DNA from: Trichomonas vaginalis G3
Lineage: Eukaryota; Parabasalia; Trichomonadida; Trichomonadidae
Length of the DNA stretch: 64,000 bases
Reading direction: 5' to 3'
Assembly: GCF_026262505.1 (NCBI RefSeq)
Contig: NC_067208.1
Location: 3,543,962 to 3,607,961 of the forward strand
The position numbers and the translations under genes were made by a program. The stretch's first letter is position 1, and each line of letters opens with the position of its first letter. Shown here in pieces: positions 30,380-40,118 of this stretch. The notes beneath the pieces are model-generated. The model was not told the DNA's origin. It saw only the letters and a list, made by a program, of their open reading frames with translations, and ran no database searches.

Positions 30380-31252
30380 TTGATTGTAAATGAGATTGAG
30401 ACAAATACTTATCTGGTGAAGAATACCAGATTCGATGGAATCCAATCATACTTTGCTGGTTGTATTTATATATATAATTCCGTTTCGACATTGTTAGTTG
30501 ATTCAGCATTTTTTCGAAATTGTAAATCTGTTGGTGCTCGATATCATGTTGATGCTGATTATGGATGTCCTGCATTCTTCCATGTTGGAAAATTGATCTA
30601 TTGTCAAAGATTTTTTGCTGAAAAATGCTTTAGTGAAAAACGATGTATTGCAGCTTCTCTTGTAACATCCAAAATCGATTTACCATTGCAAACAAACATG
30701 ACATCACTTGAAAATTGTCAAATAAATTCAGGTGAATGTAACTATATTCTTGGTTATGGAAATGTAATATTTAATGATGTAAATACATCATTTGTCAATT
30801 CAAATATTCTTGATCCAGGTGTCCATGCCGGATATTCTCCCTATAAATCATTTCATGAGTATTGTATTTTTTATCATGGAAGATGTCCTAAGGGTTTCCT
30901 ACCTACTAATTCAAATTCTGTAAAATGCAGAAATATTATGATTCATTCAGCAATAACATCTGAACAATTACTTTATCAAGTTCGAGGATATTCTCTCTCA
31001 ATTGAAAATTCATATTTTTTCAATAATACAAAAAATAATTTTAATGGCATCATTAAGTTGATAAATTGCTTCTATGACAAAGATTTGACTGGTGTAACTA
31101 CTGAAAATTGTTTCAAAATAATTAAGGATCCTTTGACTTCCTATTTACCAAATTTATATTTTCAAACTTGGAATTGCTTCAATTCAAATAATAAATACTG
31201 TCAGATGAAATTTGGGTTAAATGTTTTTCTTATTTTTGTAGTTTTAATATAA
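30380..31252 (+). CDS. Beta-helix (Pmp-like) surface protein 2 of the cluster
   Basis: 290 codons from TTG (LIVNEIETNTYLVKNTRFDG). It aligns end to end with its neighbour: FAGCIYIYNSVS, ADYGCPAFFHVG, LPLQTNMTSLENCQI, GVHAGYSPYKSFHEYCIFY, KCRNIMIHS and NSYFFNNTKNNFNG, and a hydrophobic end (GLNVFLIFVVLI). In-frame TGA lies 8 codons upstream and there is no ATG. Intact otherwise. Confidence 0.6.
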   Translation: MIVNEIETNTYLVKNTRFDGIQSYFAGCIYIYNSVSTLLVDSAFFRNCKSVGARYHVDADYGCPAFFHVGKLIYCQRFFAEKCFSEKRCIAASLVTSKIDLPLQTNMTSLENCQINSGECNYILGYGNVIFNDVNTSFVNSNILDPGVHAGYSPYKSFHEYCIFYHGRCPKGFLPTNSNSVKCRNIMIHSAITSEQLLYQVRGYSLSIENSYFFNNTKNNFNGIIKLINCFYDKDLTGVTTENCFKIIKDPLTSYLPNLYFQTWNCFNSNNKYCQMKFGLNVFLIFVVLI

Positions 31253-31710
31253 AACTGACATTTATTCAATCTAATTTTGTATTAATTCTTCGAAAATCAT
31301 GAACTGAAGCCTTTTCTTCGGGGATTTTGCAGCAAAAATGTTCAATAGTCCTTTGGTAACATATTTGAATTCTAAAGAAATATTTTTATCAGTTATTTAT
31401 TGATTATCATGCGTTGATTTTTCTATTGAAAATTAAGATATATAGTTTGTTTTTTAGTCCCCTAAATTTGAAATATTATTTGAAACCATTTTGAAGATTC
31501 AGAGGTTACATTTGTGTAATCGTCCCATTTTTAATGAAATCATTCTGATTTAAGAAGCGTATTAATTTTCATTGAATTCATGCCTGATAAATTGCTTTCA
31601 GTTATTTCATGAATGTTGCATGCCTTCTAGTTATATTTCAATATACTGTATATCTTAATTTGATTTGTAGCTTTTATAAAACTGTCACTTTTTTATTTTA
31701 CAAAAAGAAT

Positions 31711-32574
31711 TTGATTATAAATGAAATTGAGGCAAATAAATATGTTGTGAAAAATACAAAATTCGATGGATTTCAAGCATATTTTGCCGGTTGCATATTT
31801 ATCAATAATTCTCTTTCGACATTATTTGTTGAATCAATTTTTTTCAGAAATTGTAAATCGGTCGGTTCTCGATATTATATTGATGCTGATTATGGATGTC
31901 CTGCATATTTCCATATTGGAAGATCGATCTTTTGCCAAAAGTTTTTTGCCGAAAAATGCTCGAGTGATAAGCGTTGTATTGCTGCTTCTCTTGTTAAGTC
32001 CAAACTTGATTTACCAATGCAAACAAATATGTCATCTCTCTATAATTGCCAAATATATTCTGAACAGTGTTCATATTTGTTAGGATATGGCAATATAATT
32101 TTTAATGACATAAACAATTCCTATATTTCTGCAAAAGTTATTGATCCAGGTGTTCATGCGGGATATGGTTGCTTTAAGTCATTTCATGAGTTTTTAATTT
32201 ATTTTCATTGTAGTTCTAAATATGGCTTATGTCCCTCATCTACAAATTGTTCCTGTAGGAACCTTTTAGTCCACACAATAGTTTCAACTGAACATTTAAT
32301 TTATCACAACGCTGGCTTGACTCTGTCAATTGAAAATTCATATTTTTACAACAACACACTAATAAATGTGTTTGGAATTATTAATCTAAAAGTTTGCTTT
32401 TATGATAAAAAATTGAATGTTTCATCAGCCATTAATTGTTCTATAATTCATAATGATCCATTAACTTCATATTTACCAACAATTGATTTTGGAATGATCA
32501 ACTGTTTGTGCTCGAATAAAATATATTATAAACCAAACTTTTATATTTTTATGTTATCCATAGTTGTGATTTGA
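31711..32574 (+). CDS. Beta-helix (Pmp-like) surface protein 3 of the cluster
   Basis: 288 codons counted from the TTG that aligns with its sisters (LIINEIEANKYVVKNTKFDG). The frame is open 34 codons further upstream, to about 31,609, through hydrophobic residues (VIFQYTVYLNLICSFYKTVTFLFY) that could be a leader or membrane segment, but that part has no ATG and no match in the sisters. Motifs: FAGCIFINNSLST, ADYGCPAYFHIG, LPMQTNMSSLYNC, GVHAGYGCFKSFHEF, NSYFYNNTLINVFG. Hydrophobic tail (FYIFMLSIVVI). Confidence 0.6.
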   Translation: MIINEIEANKYVVKNTKFDGFQAYFAGCIFINNSLSTLFVESIFFRNCKSVGSRYYIDADYGCPAYFHIGRSIFCQKFFAEKCSSDKRCIAASLVKSKLDLPMQTNMSSLYNCQIYSEQCSYLLGYGNIIFNDINNSYISAKVIDPGVHAGYGCFKSFHEFLIYFHCSSKYGLCPSSTNCSCRNLLVHTIVSTEHLIYHNAGLTLSIENSYFYNNTLINVFGIINLKVCFYDKKLNVSSAINCSIIHNDPLTSYLPTIDFGMINCLCSNKIYYKPNFYIFMLSIVVI

Positions 32575-32992
32575 TATAAAAATTTTATTTCATATATTAG
32601 AAAGGAACTGATCAAAGGAAGTATAAATCAAACAATTTCAAATGTGCATTTATTTCTGAAAGATTTTTATATAATGAAATTTTCACAGTTATATTTAAAG
32701 ATTTTATAAGATGTGTCATATTTTAAAACCGCTAATGTCATGTTTTTTGGGTCTTTTACAATAGAATGATTTCTTTAAGAATGAATTGATAACCTAATAC
32801 GTCACATATGTAAGAATTTATTCTATTAACTGTGTTGATTATGATAATGTTAAAAATTATTCAAAATATAATGATAAATAAATTATATAATTTTCATATG
32901 CAAAACAATGATATGCATAGTCTCCAATTGTGTTCATCTTATGTTATGATATTCCATAACTTTTCTTTGTTATATTATTTGATAAATATTAG

Positions 32993-34027
32993 GAAATTAG
33001 TAAGTTATACGAGTTTAGCTCACACATATTCACAAACGCAGGAGTGACCGGTCCGAATGGTCCTACTCTTGCGCAAGTTCAAGCTGCTTATAGCGGCATT
33101 ACTTGGGCACAAAATTCCAATTTCTTGAAAATGTCAGTTCAAGGTATTCAAGAATGGACTGTCCCTGTAACTGGGTTGTATCGAATAAGAGCTGCAGGAG
33201 CTGCAGGTGGAATGTACACATATTCAAACACAAGAGGAGGATATGGTGCAATCGTCGAGTCAGAATTCAATTTAAGTAAAAGTGGAGTTATCAAAATTTT
33301 GGTCGGCCAAAAAGGTGAAGATACAAGAAAAAGAGTTGCCAAAGCAGCCCCAGGAGGTGGAGGAGGTACATTTGTATTCGAAAATACATCTGTAAGTAAT
33401 CCAATGATAGCAGCTGGGGGTAGTGGAGGTGGCTCTCCTTCTTCATCATCAAACAAAGATGCTTCATTTACTGAAAATGGTCAAAATTCTGGGACTGGTG
33501 ATTTAGGAGGAACAAATGGAAATGGCGGCGGAATAAACAAAGGAAATTATGATTATTGGGCTGGGGGAGGTGCAGGATGGCTCACTGATGGAACAGGTGG
33601 AAATAATCCAACTTTACATTCATTTTCACCTGGTTCAGCAGGAGCTCAAGGAGGAAGATCCCAAAAAAATGGTGGAATTGGTGGAACAAGATATAATGAT
33701 GGTAATGATGAAGGTGGGGATGGTGGATTCGGAGGTGGGGGAGGTGGAGGCTCTGCAAATATGGGTACAGGAGGCGGAGGGGGGTATTCAGGTGGTGCAG
33801 GAGCTAAACGAGATTCATCAGACAATGTTTATAGTGGTGGAGGCGGTGGGTCGTTTTCTAGAAACAAAAAGACGTATTTAAGTGTCAGTAATGATGGTCA
33901 TGGTTATGTAAACATAACGCTTCTGAATGTAATCAAGACTGTCAACTGTAATACTTGTAATTATGTTTTTCAATCATCCCTCCTCAATCTTATTAATTCT
34001 TACCTCTTTGTTATTCTATCTAATTGA
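32993..34027 (+). CDS. Glycine-rich surface-type protein (GPT-motif family)
   Basis: The frame opens after TAG at 32,990 and has no ATG near its beginning. The domain begins HIFTNAGVTGPNGPTLAQVQAAYSG; if a GTG were the start it would be the one at 33,044, inside the domain. Then GIQEWTVPVTGLYRIRAAGAAGG, IKILVGQKGE, long Gly runs (SGGGSPSS, GGFGGGGGGGSANM, GGGYSGGAGAK) and HGYVNITLLN. The tail is hydrophobic (LNLINSYLFVIL). Same family as 16,242. It splits the beta-helix cluster between its third and fourth members. Confidence 0.65.
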   Translation, partial: EISKLYEFSSHIFTNAGVTGPNGPTLAQVQAAYSGITWAQNSNFLKMSVQGIQEWTVPVTGLYRIRAAGAAGGMYTYSNTRGGYGAIVESEFNLSKSGVIKILVGQKGEDTRKRVAKAAPGGGGGTFVFENTSVSNPMIAAGGSGGGSPSSSSNKDASFTENGQNSGTGDLGGTNGNGGGINKGNYDYWAGGGAGWLTDGTGGNNPTLHSFSPGSAGAQGGRSQKNGGIGGTRYNDGNDEGGDGGFGGGGGGGSANMGTGGGGGYSGGAGAKRDSSDNVYSGGGGGSFSRNKKTYLSVSNDGHGYVNITLLNVIKTVNCNTCNYVFQSSLLNLINSYLFVILSN

Positions 34028-34243
34028 TAATTTACTCATTAATTCTAATTCATTGTAATAAAAACTTCAAAATCGAAATATTCACATTGTTTTGGTTCTA
34101 AAATTAATCATAACTCTTTGTAATTATATTTGAAATGGCTCCTACAAAGGACATGATTTACAATTTTAACCTTAATTTATGAGATCAGATTGTGAGCTTT
34201 ACAAAATTTGATTGTGAAAATATGGAAAGTGACAATTTCAAAA

Positions 34244-35101
34244 CTGATATTAAATGAAGTTGAGACAAATAAATATTTAGTTGAAGATGTAATGTTTGAT
34301 AGTTTTCAAACCTTCTTTTCTGGCTGCATATATATTAACAATCTGCTTTCAACTTTGAATATCAATTCTTTACTTTGCCGAAGTTGTAGATCTATTGAAA
34401 CATTTCATCACATTGATTCATATTATGGATGTCCTATCTATTTTCATATCGGAAAATCAATATTTTGTAAGAAAATTTTTTCAATTAAATGTTCGGGTAA
34501 ACAAAGAAGTATTGCAGCATCGTTCGTAGAATCAAAGCTTGATTTGCCAATGCAAACTAATATGTCATCATTTGAAAATTGTCAAGTCGATATCTATTTA
34601 TATATGCTAAACTATGGAAATGTGCTTTTTTCTGACATAAATTGTTCATATAATACAGCAAACGATTTAGATCCAGGTCTGCACGCAGGATATTATGGAT
34701 TTGCCTCACTTCATGAGTATTGTATTTTTTTCAAATGCAAAGCACCAAAAGGATTATGTCCTTCTTCGAACAAAGGAACATGCAGAAATTTGCTAGTCCA
34801 CTCATTGGAATCATCCCAGCAATTGATCTTTAACTTTCAAGGTTTTGAACTTTTGATTGAAAATTCATATTTTTATAATAACACACGAACTAATGTATTA
34901 AATGTTGTAAACCTGAAAAATTGTTTTTATGATAAAAAATTGCAGGTTAATTCTGCTGAAAATTGCTCTATAATTACTAACGATCCATTTACTGCACAAT
35001 TTCCAAAAATATACTTTCAAACCGGAAATTGTTTATGTTCAAATAAAAGAAATAATGAAATACAACATTCTTTATCTACATTTATCCTCTTATTAGAATA
35101 A
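34244..35101 (+). CDS. Beta-helix (Pmp-like) surface protein 4 of the cluster
   Basis: Counted from the CTG that aligns with the TTG of its sisters (LILNEVETNKYLVEDVMFDS); the frame is open 12 codons further upstream without ATG. It keeps the family order (FSGCIYINNLLST, SYYGCPIYFHIG, LPMQTNMSSFENC, GLHAGYYGFASLHEYCIFF, CRNLLVHSL, NSYFYNNTRTNVLN) and a hydrophobic end (LSTFILLLE). The most diverged of the four. ATGGAAAGTGACAATTTC at 34,221 provides an ATG in another frame that ends after 11 codons. Confidence 0.55.
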   Translation: MILNEVETNKYLVEDVMFDSFQTFFSGCIYINNLLSTLNINSLLCRSCRSIETFHHIDSYYGCPIYFHIGKSIFCKKIFSIKCSGKQRSIAASFVESKLDLPMQTNMSSFENCQVDIYLYMLNYGNVLFSDINCSYNTANDLDPGLHAGYYGFASLHEYCIFFKCKAPKGLCPSSNKGTCRNLLVHSLESSQQLIFNFQGFELLIENSYFYNNTRTNVLNVVNLKNCFYDKKLQVNSAENCSIITNDPFTAQFPKIYFQTGNCLCSNKRNNEIQHSLSTFILLLE

Positions 35102-35229
35102 AATTAATCACACTAGTGAATACTTACGCCAATATGATATTAGTTCAAATTTCTGACAACATATGTGAATAGTCTATAAAAAATTAACCTTAAACTACAT
35201 AATTGAAATCTGTGGAAAATTTTTGAAAC

Positions 35230-35354
35230 ATAAGGGTGCACTTACGCCCCTATGACATGACTTTCAATTCAGATTTTTAAAGTTAATTTTCAATCATGTT
35301 TCACGACAGTCGTCAATAGATTGAAAATTAACATTGGTATAAGTGCATCCTTAA
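35230..35354. mobile_element. TTAA-type MITE, copy 3 (diverged)
   Basis: It has the same left end (AAGGGTGCACTTACGCCCC) and body as the copies at 7106 and 28,007, with a decayed right half (ATAAGTGCATCC, then TTAA at 35,351). The left flank reads ATAA instead of TTAA. A short extra piece of the right end occurs near 35,125. Confidence 0.6.
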
Positions 35355-35698
35355 GAGTGTGCAGGAGACGATAAGCCAATACATCGAATGCTTTTAAACT
35401 TTCCATTCCACACATTGAAAAATTGATTAAGGTTAACTTTGAGTTTACCAATCTTCACATGGACACACTTAAAGATATTTTTTCGCAATGAGAGAATTAG
35501 TATTTTTAAGAATAAACGTAAAATAGCATTCATTCTTCATAATACATCTTTCAAGAATCTAAAAAGATCTCTTAATTAATGCTCAATAGTAAATAACGTA
35601 CATTTTTGTAAACAATGCTATCAATAATCCCATGTTTTAGTACAAAAATATAATAATTTGAATAGAAAACTTTATTAATATAAAACAAAAAGATAATA

Positions 35699-37200
35699 TT
35701 ATAAAGAAGGAATATCTGGTGTTGAAGAAGAACTCATGTCTGAATTTCCCATCATATTCAACTTTTCATCACCACTTTCAGATGATTCAACTTTTTCTTT
35801 ATCGTCTTCTTTGTCAAGCTCTGGATTATTTCTCTTTCTGACGATTTCTGCGAAAGGTTTAATAAGCAAAATAGATCCTAAAATGAATCCAACAACAGAA
35901 GCCAAACTAAATGACCAAAGAAGTCTCTCTGTCTTCTTCGGATACAATAAATACAAAACATAACTCGAAGCAATTGTAACAATAAAGTTAGAAATGAAAG
36001 AAATGACCATGGCTCTCTTTCCTCTCTGTTGAGACTGCAACATTGATTGTATCGTGTATCTGCAGAAGAAAACAATTGTTCCCCAGTTCGCAGCTGGAAG
36101 TTCTTTGACATTCCATCTCAAATATTCTTCTCCACTTCCAAAAATCGAACCAATCTGTACAGGGAACCACATACCGAAAATAAAAACAATCAAACACCAG
36201 AGAAAATCAATCCAATTCAAATGAATTGCCAATCTGATGTATCTCGAATACAAATGAGCTGCATAAGCATAAGAAGCTGCTGGAAGGAATCCAGTACACA
36301 AAGCCATAACAACAGCAACTGCTACACCTGTGCATCGACAGACAACATTGAATGCAGCCATGGCTAAGTCATATTCTTTTGCTTCAGGTAAACTCAATCC
36401 GATAAATCTCCTCAAAATAATACCAGGAATATATGAGGAAACTTGAGAGATAAGTTGGGAACTTCCTGTGAGTAAAGCTTGGTACGTGGAATGGCTGAAT
36501 GGTTTGAGAAGTCCATTCAGTTTTGGCTTAACACCAAATTTGCCACAGAAGAATAAAATCGTTAATATGATTCCGGGAACTCCATCTGCGATAATCGTAG
36601 AGTATGATGGGCCAGCGATACCTGTTTTGAGGGTTCCTAAGAATAATGGGTTAAGAATACCCATACCAACGCCTAATGCTATGATATCGATAATTCCGAC
36701 AAGTAAAGTGCGGCCTTCTGCCTGCAAAAAGCCGACATTCGTGTAGAATATGCATGTGAAAATGTTTCCTACGGCTTGAGGTACTATGTAATCGAACGCT
36801 AGTCCAATTGTTTGATCTGTTGCTTTGAACCAACGAGAAAATGGTTTGTTTATGGGGATCAATAGAGCAGGAACAATAATTCCGCATATTATCGCTGTCC
36901 TATAAAGATCACAGGCAACTTGTTCGCATTCTTCAAATTTCTTTTGGCCAAATAAAGCCGAAATCTGTGTACTTGCTGCGATAGAAAGGAATAATCGAAT
37001 GATCTAGCAATACCTTCCCATGCAATGTCAGTTGCAACAGCAGACATACCAGATTCCCCAATATATTTCGAAATCCAGATGGTGTTGATAATTCCGTAAA
37101 GAGTACTCGTGATTTGTGAGCACAGAGGACCAATCATTAAGATTAAAATCGTAACTAGTGGTGGTCTTCCGGCTAAACGTTGAATTTCTTTTTCTCCCAT
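35699..37200 (-). CDS. MATE-family multidrug/organic cation transporter, one frame break
   Basis: Begins with ATG at 37,200 (MGEKEIQRLAGRPPLVTILI), with a first helix pair containing GPLCSQITSTLYGIINTIWI, then continues in another frame from near 37,000 (SIAASTQISALFGQKKF on) to the stop at 35,699. About 500 residues in all, a usual MATE length, with 12 hydrophobic segments and a charged tail (NNPELDKEDDKEKVESSESGDEK). MATE proteins exchange drugs or metabolites for protons or sodium across membranes. The break fits one missing base near 36,998-37,002 and is the only one seen, so a sequencing error is as likely as a young pseudogene. Confidence 0.85.
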
Positions 37201-37422
37201 TAATAGAAAACGATCAAAATTGAATGGATAACAAAATATTTTGAGAACAAAAAAATATCAACGATTGATTTTTCGATTATCTTTTACTCCTAAACGCTGT
37301 ATTTGGTAGTCTTTGATTAAAAACTCATGGATTTATCCTGGGTTTCAGAACGTAAGAAGGTTCAAAAGATTCGACCAAAAATCTACTGACAACAAATTTA
37401 GGGCGGTAGAAAATATAACATT

Positions 37423-37470
37423 AGGTCAGGTGTGTGGGGCCTCCAGGCACTTCGTGCCCTCTAGCCCTGA
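37423..37470 (+). repeat. Maverick left terminal inverted repeat with hairpin
   Basis: Reads AGGTCAGG, then GGGGCCTCCAG, hairpin GGCAC-TTC-GTGCC (37,446-37,458), then CTCTAGCCCTGAAG. It matches the right end in order and spacing, except that the hairpin stem sequence differs. Confidence 0.75.
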
Positions 37471-37681
37471 AGATGTTTAGTATAACTTTGTCCGGACAAG
37501 TAAGGGTCTATCGTCGCTACAGGAAAAGTTACAGGCGTTCCAAGGAAGTATACTTTGAGAAGCCTTCTTCTGGGTCGAAAACATTATATAATGTGTCGCT
37601 TTTCACAAATTATATATGTTTTCATGTTTTGTCACTTTTCTGTCACTTTTCAGGAAAAAACATTTTTATTATTATATATAA

Positions 37682-38480
37682 ATGAATTTTACAAAACCAC
37701 CGTTACCCTTCTTTGGAAATAAGAGTAGATGTAAAGATATTCTATTGAGAGAACTTAAGAAACTACCGAATGGTCTAACATTTGTAGATTTGTTCGGTGG
37801 AAGTTTCTATATATCCCATTTGTGCCATACAATATTCCCAGACTCAAAGATTATATGCAATGACTTCGACAACTATATGGACCGTCTCAAACATATACCA
37901 GACACAAACAATATATTGAAAGCGTTAAAAGAAAAGATACCTATAGGTAAGATGGAACGTATACCATTAGATAAGAAAAATATTGTGAGAGAGGTTTTGA
38001 AAAAAGCAGAATATATAGACTGGGATAGTATATCTGCTAGACTATTATATAGTGGTGCTATAAGAGTTCATGACATTGAAACACTTATGTCAAAAGTTTT
38101 ATATCTAACTATACAAATGTTTTCAAAGAGGACATAGAAAAATATATTGAGGGTATAGAGTTTGTGAGATGTCATTGGACAGAGTTGTATGAAAAATATA
38201 AAGACAAGGAAAATATTTTCTTTATAGTGGACCCGCCGTTCTATAACACATGGGATTTTCAATACCAAGTAGACTGGACTTTGAGAGACTCTTTAGAAAC
38301 TTTAGACGTTTTACATACCATCCATGCTTTTACTTTACATCCGATAAAAGTGGTTTGGAAACCTTATGAGATGGTTAGAGGACATACATGACTATGAGTT
38401 TATATATGACAAGATAGAATATGAGAGAGGTCCTATAAACCGGAGAAAGTGTCATACAAAGAAATTTATTAGTAAGTAAA
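37682..38480 (+). pseudogene. Maverick part: Dam-type adenine DNA methyltransferase
   Basis: Starts at an ATG after TTTTTATTATTATATATAA. It has PFFGNKSR and DLFGGSF (S-adenosylmethionine pocket) near the N-terminus and IVDPPFYNT (the DPPF catalytic motif of N6-adenine methylases) further on. In viral elements such enzymes mark or protect the element's DNA. Accessory gene of the fossil element; not whole. Confidence 0.7.
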
Positions 38481-38632
38481 TGTGGTTTGAAATAGGACTA
38501 CTTGTTTTAGGTTTTTTCCATTGTGTCATTTATTTATTTGACGTGCAGAAAGATATAGAGAATATGAAGATGAACCAATGCCTGCAAATGTCCAGTATAT
38601 GTACTCGTAGAGATATTTTTATCTAATATTAA

Positions 38633-38980
38633 ATGGACGCACAGAACTTAGCGAATGCACAGCAACCTGGACAACCAAACCCAGAGAATATTCCAAATGA
38701 AGTTAGAATACAAACTGCAATGGCAAACTATGGTCAAGTGCCAACAGATGTACAAATGCAAACTGCCATGTCAAATGACGCTGCGTTAGGTTTGCCACCA
38801 TGGTATGCAAATATGAGATGGAAAGAGTTTTATACAAACCCTGAAGTGGGATATAAAACAACTTTATGCAGATGACGCAAACACAGGAGTTGACCCAGAA
38901 TATGTTTTCTACCAGAGGAGAAACAGAATGTATGAGCTCCAGTTAAGAATGCTATGGAATCAACAGGAAACGTAAGAGAC
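38633..38980 (+). pseudogene. Maverick part: Gln/Asn/Pro-rich hypothetical protein
   Basis: Begins with ATG after TTTTTATCTAATATTAA. The first 60 residues hold two copies of an (R/M)-(I/Q)-x-TAM(A/S)N module (VRIQTAMANYG, VQMQTAMSND), then PPWYANMRWKEFY. No family recognised. Part of the fossil element. Confidence 0.4.
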
Positions 38981-39011
38981 TAGGCGACATTAGATTTTTA
39001 CATATAGTAAA

Positions 39012-39251
39012 ATGGGTTTCTTCAGTAGTATTGGAAACTTCTTCAGAAGAGTTGGAAGAGGTATATGGAATGGAATAAAAACCGTAGGAAGGAATTGGAA
39101 CGGAGTCAAAAATATTGGTAAAAGAGTAGGTCAGTTTGTTGGTATTATACCTAAAGACCCTGAACCAGAAGAACAAGCCCCTTTATACAAACAGCCTGAA
39201 CCTGCACCACAGTCTAGTTGGCAACCAAATCCAACACCTCAACCGTATTAA
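39012..39251 (+). CDS. Maverick part: small amphipathic protein
   Basis: 79 residues after the leader ATTTTTACATATAGTAAA. The N-terminus is basic-amphipathic (MGFFSSIGNFFRRVGRGIWN) and the end is Pro/Gln-rich. It resembles in character the protein at 42,562, and membrane-active or minor core proteins of adenovirus-like virions. That comparison is inference only. Confidence 0.45.
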   Translation: MGFFSSIGNFFRRVGRGIWNGIKTVGRNWNGVKNIGKRVGQFVGIIPKDPEPEEQAPLYKQPEPAPQSSWQPNPTPQPY

Positions 39252-39289
39252 AAAATTATTTTTACCGTTCGATAGTAGTTGTATATGAA

Positions 39290-39999
39290 ACTAAGTTCTA
39301 AGTAAAACGCATGGTATAATGGAAACTATTCTCTTCTTCCATTCTGTTGTAAACCATACTTGAAAGTCTGAAATACTTCCACTGGTGGTTCATATAGCTT
39401 TGTAGGTTTTTCGTAAAAGTCATTTGCCAAGCATAAAAAAGAGTTTTGTGCACCAGAAAATGAAGCATGAACTATAATAGCATCTGAGTCGAAAACATTT
39501 TCATATGTTCCATTAGGGTTTTCGACTTCATAAAAGTCCGGTGTACTGGATATTCTGCAGGCTGATTTAACATCTCATAAATCTATACCATGCCAAAGTT
39601 GTTATATTTTGTAGAAATATAAACGTTTTCTCCAAGGTCTTCTATTCTATTGATTTTAACAGTTGCATTTTTCCTGTCATATATAATATCGAGATGGTAC
39701 TCTCCCTCGTCAATGTTATACTGGTTGCATATTCGATATAGATGTCGTTTATTTTTTCTTGAAAAGCTTGAAGAGTTGTTTCTAAGTTTACAAGCAAACT
39801 AAACTTGTAAAAGTTTTCCCTGTTCAAATTTCTCATACATACGTTTTTCTTTGTTATAGTATCGAACTTCAAAACCGACTGAAATGGGAAACCATGTATG
39901 GCTTCTGAAATGAACTTCATTTCTACGAAAGCCAATAGCTTTTGTGACAGATGGGTCTCTTAACCATCTTAACGGGTAGTCAAAACGATAGCCTTTCAT
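39290..39999 (-). pseudogene. Maverick part: FDYPxRWL-family protein, copy 1
   Basis: The minus strand carries FDYPLRWLRDPSVTKAIGFRR near the start and, downstream, a block with VFDSDAIIVHASFSGAQNSF and YEKPTKLYEPPVEVF. The same first block occurs at 44,626 and the second near 47,300-47,520. Beta-strand-rich; a virion (penton or capsid-type) protein is possible but not shown. Broken. Confidence 0.5.
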
Positions 40000-40118
40000 G
40001 CTTTACGGTCTCTGTCTCAAACTTTTGACCGACATTCGTAAAAAGTTCATCTAATGGTTAGTTGTAGCAACTCTTGAATTTTCTTTTTTATTGAAAGCAT
40101 ATTTTATCTAGAATAAAA

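Noticed and set aside
32832-33047. Plus-strand 71-codon frame before the glycine-rich gene
   Set aside because: Different frame from the conserved domain and AT-rich composition; no family signal.
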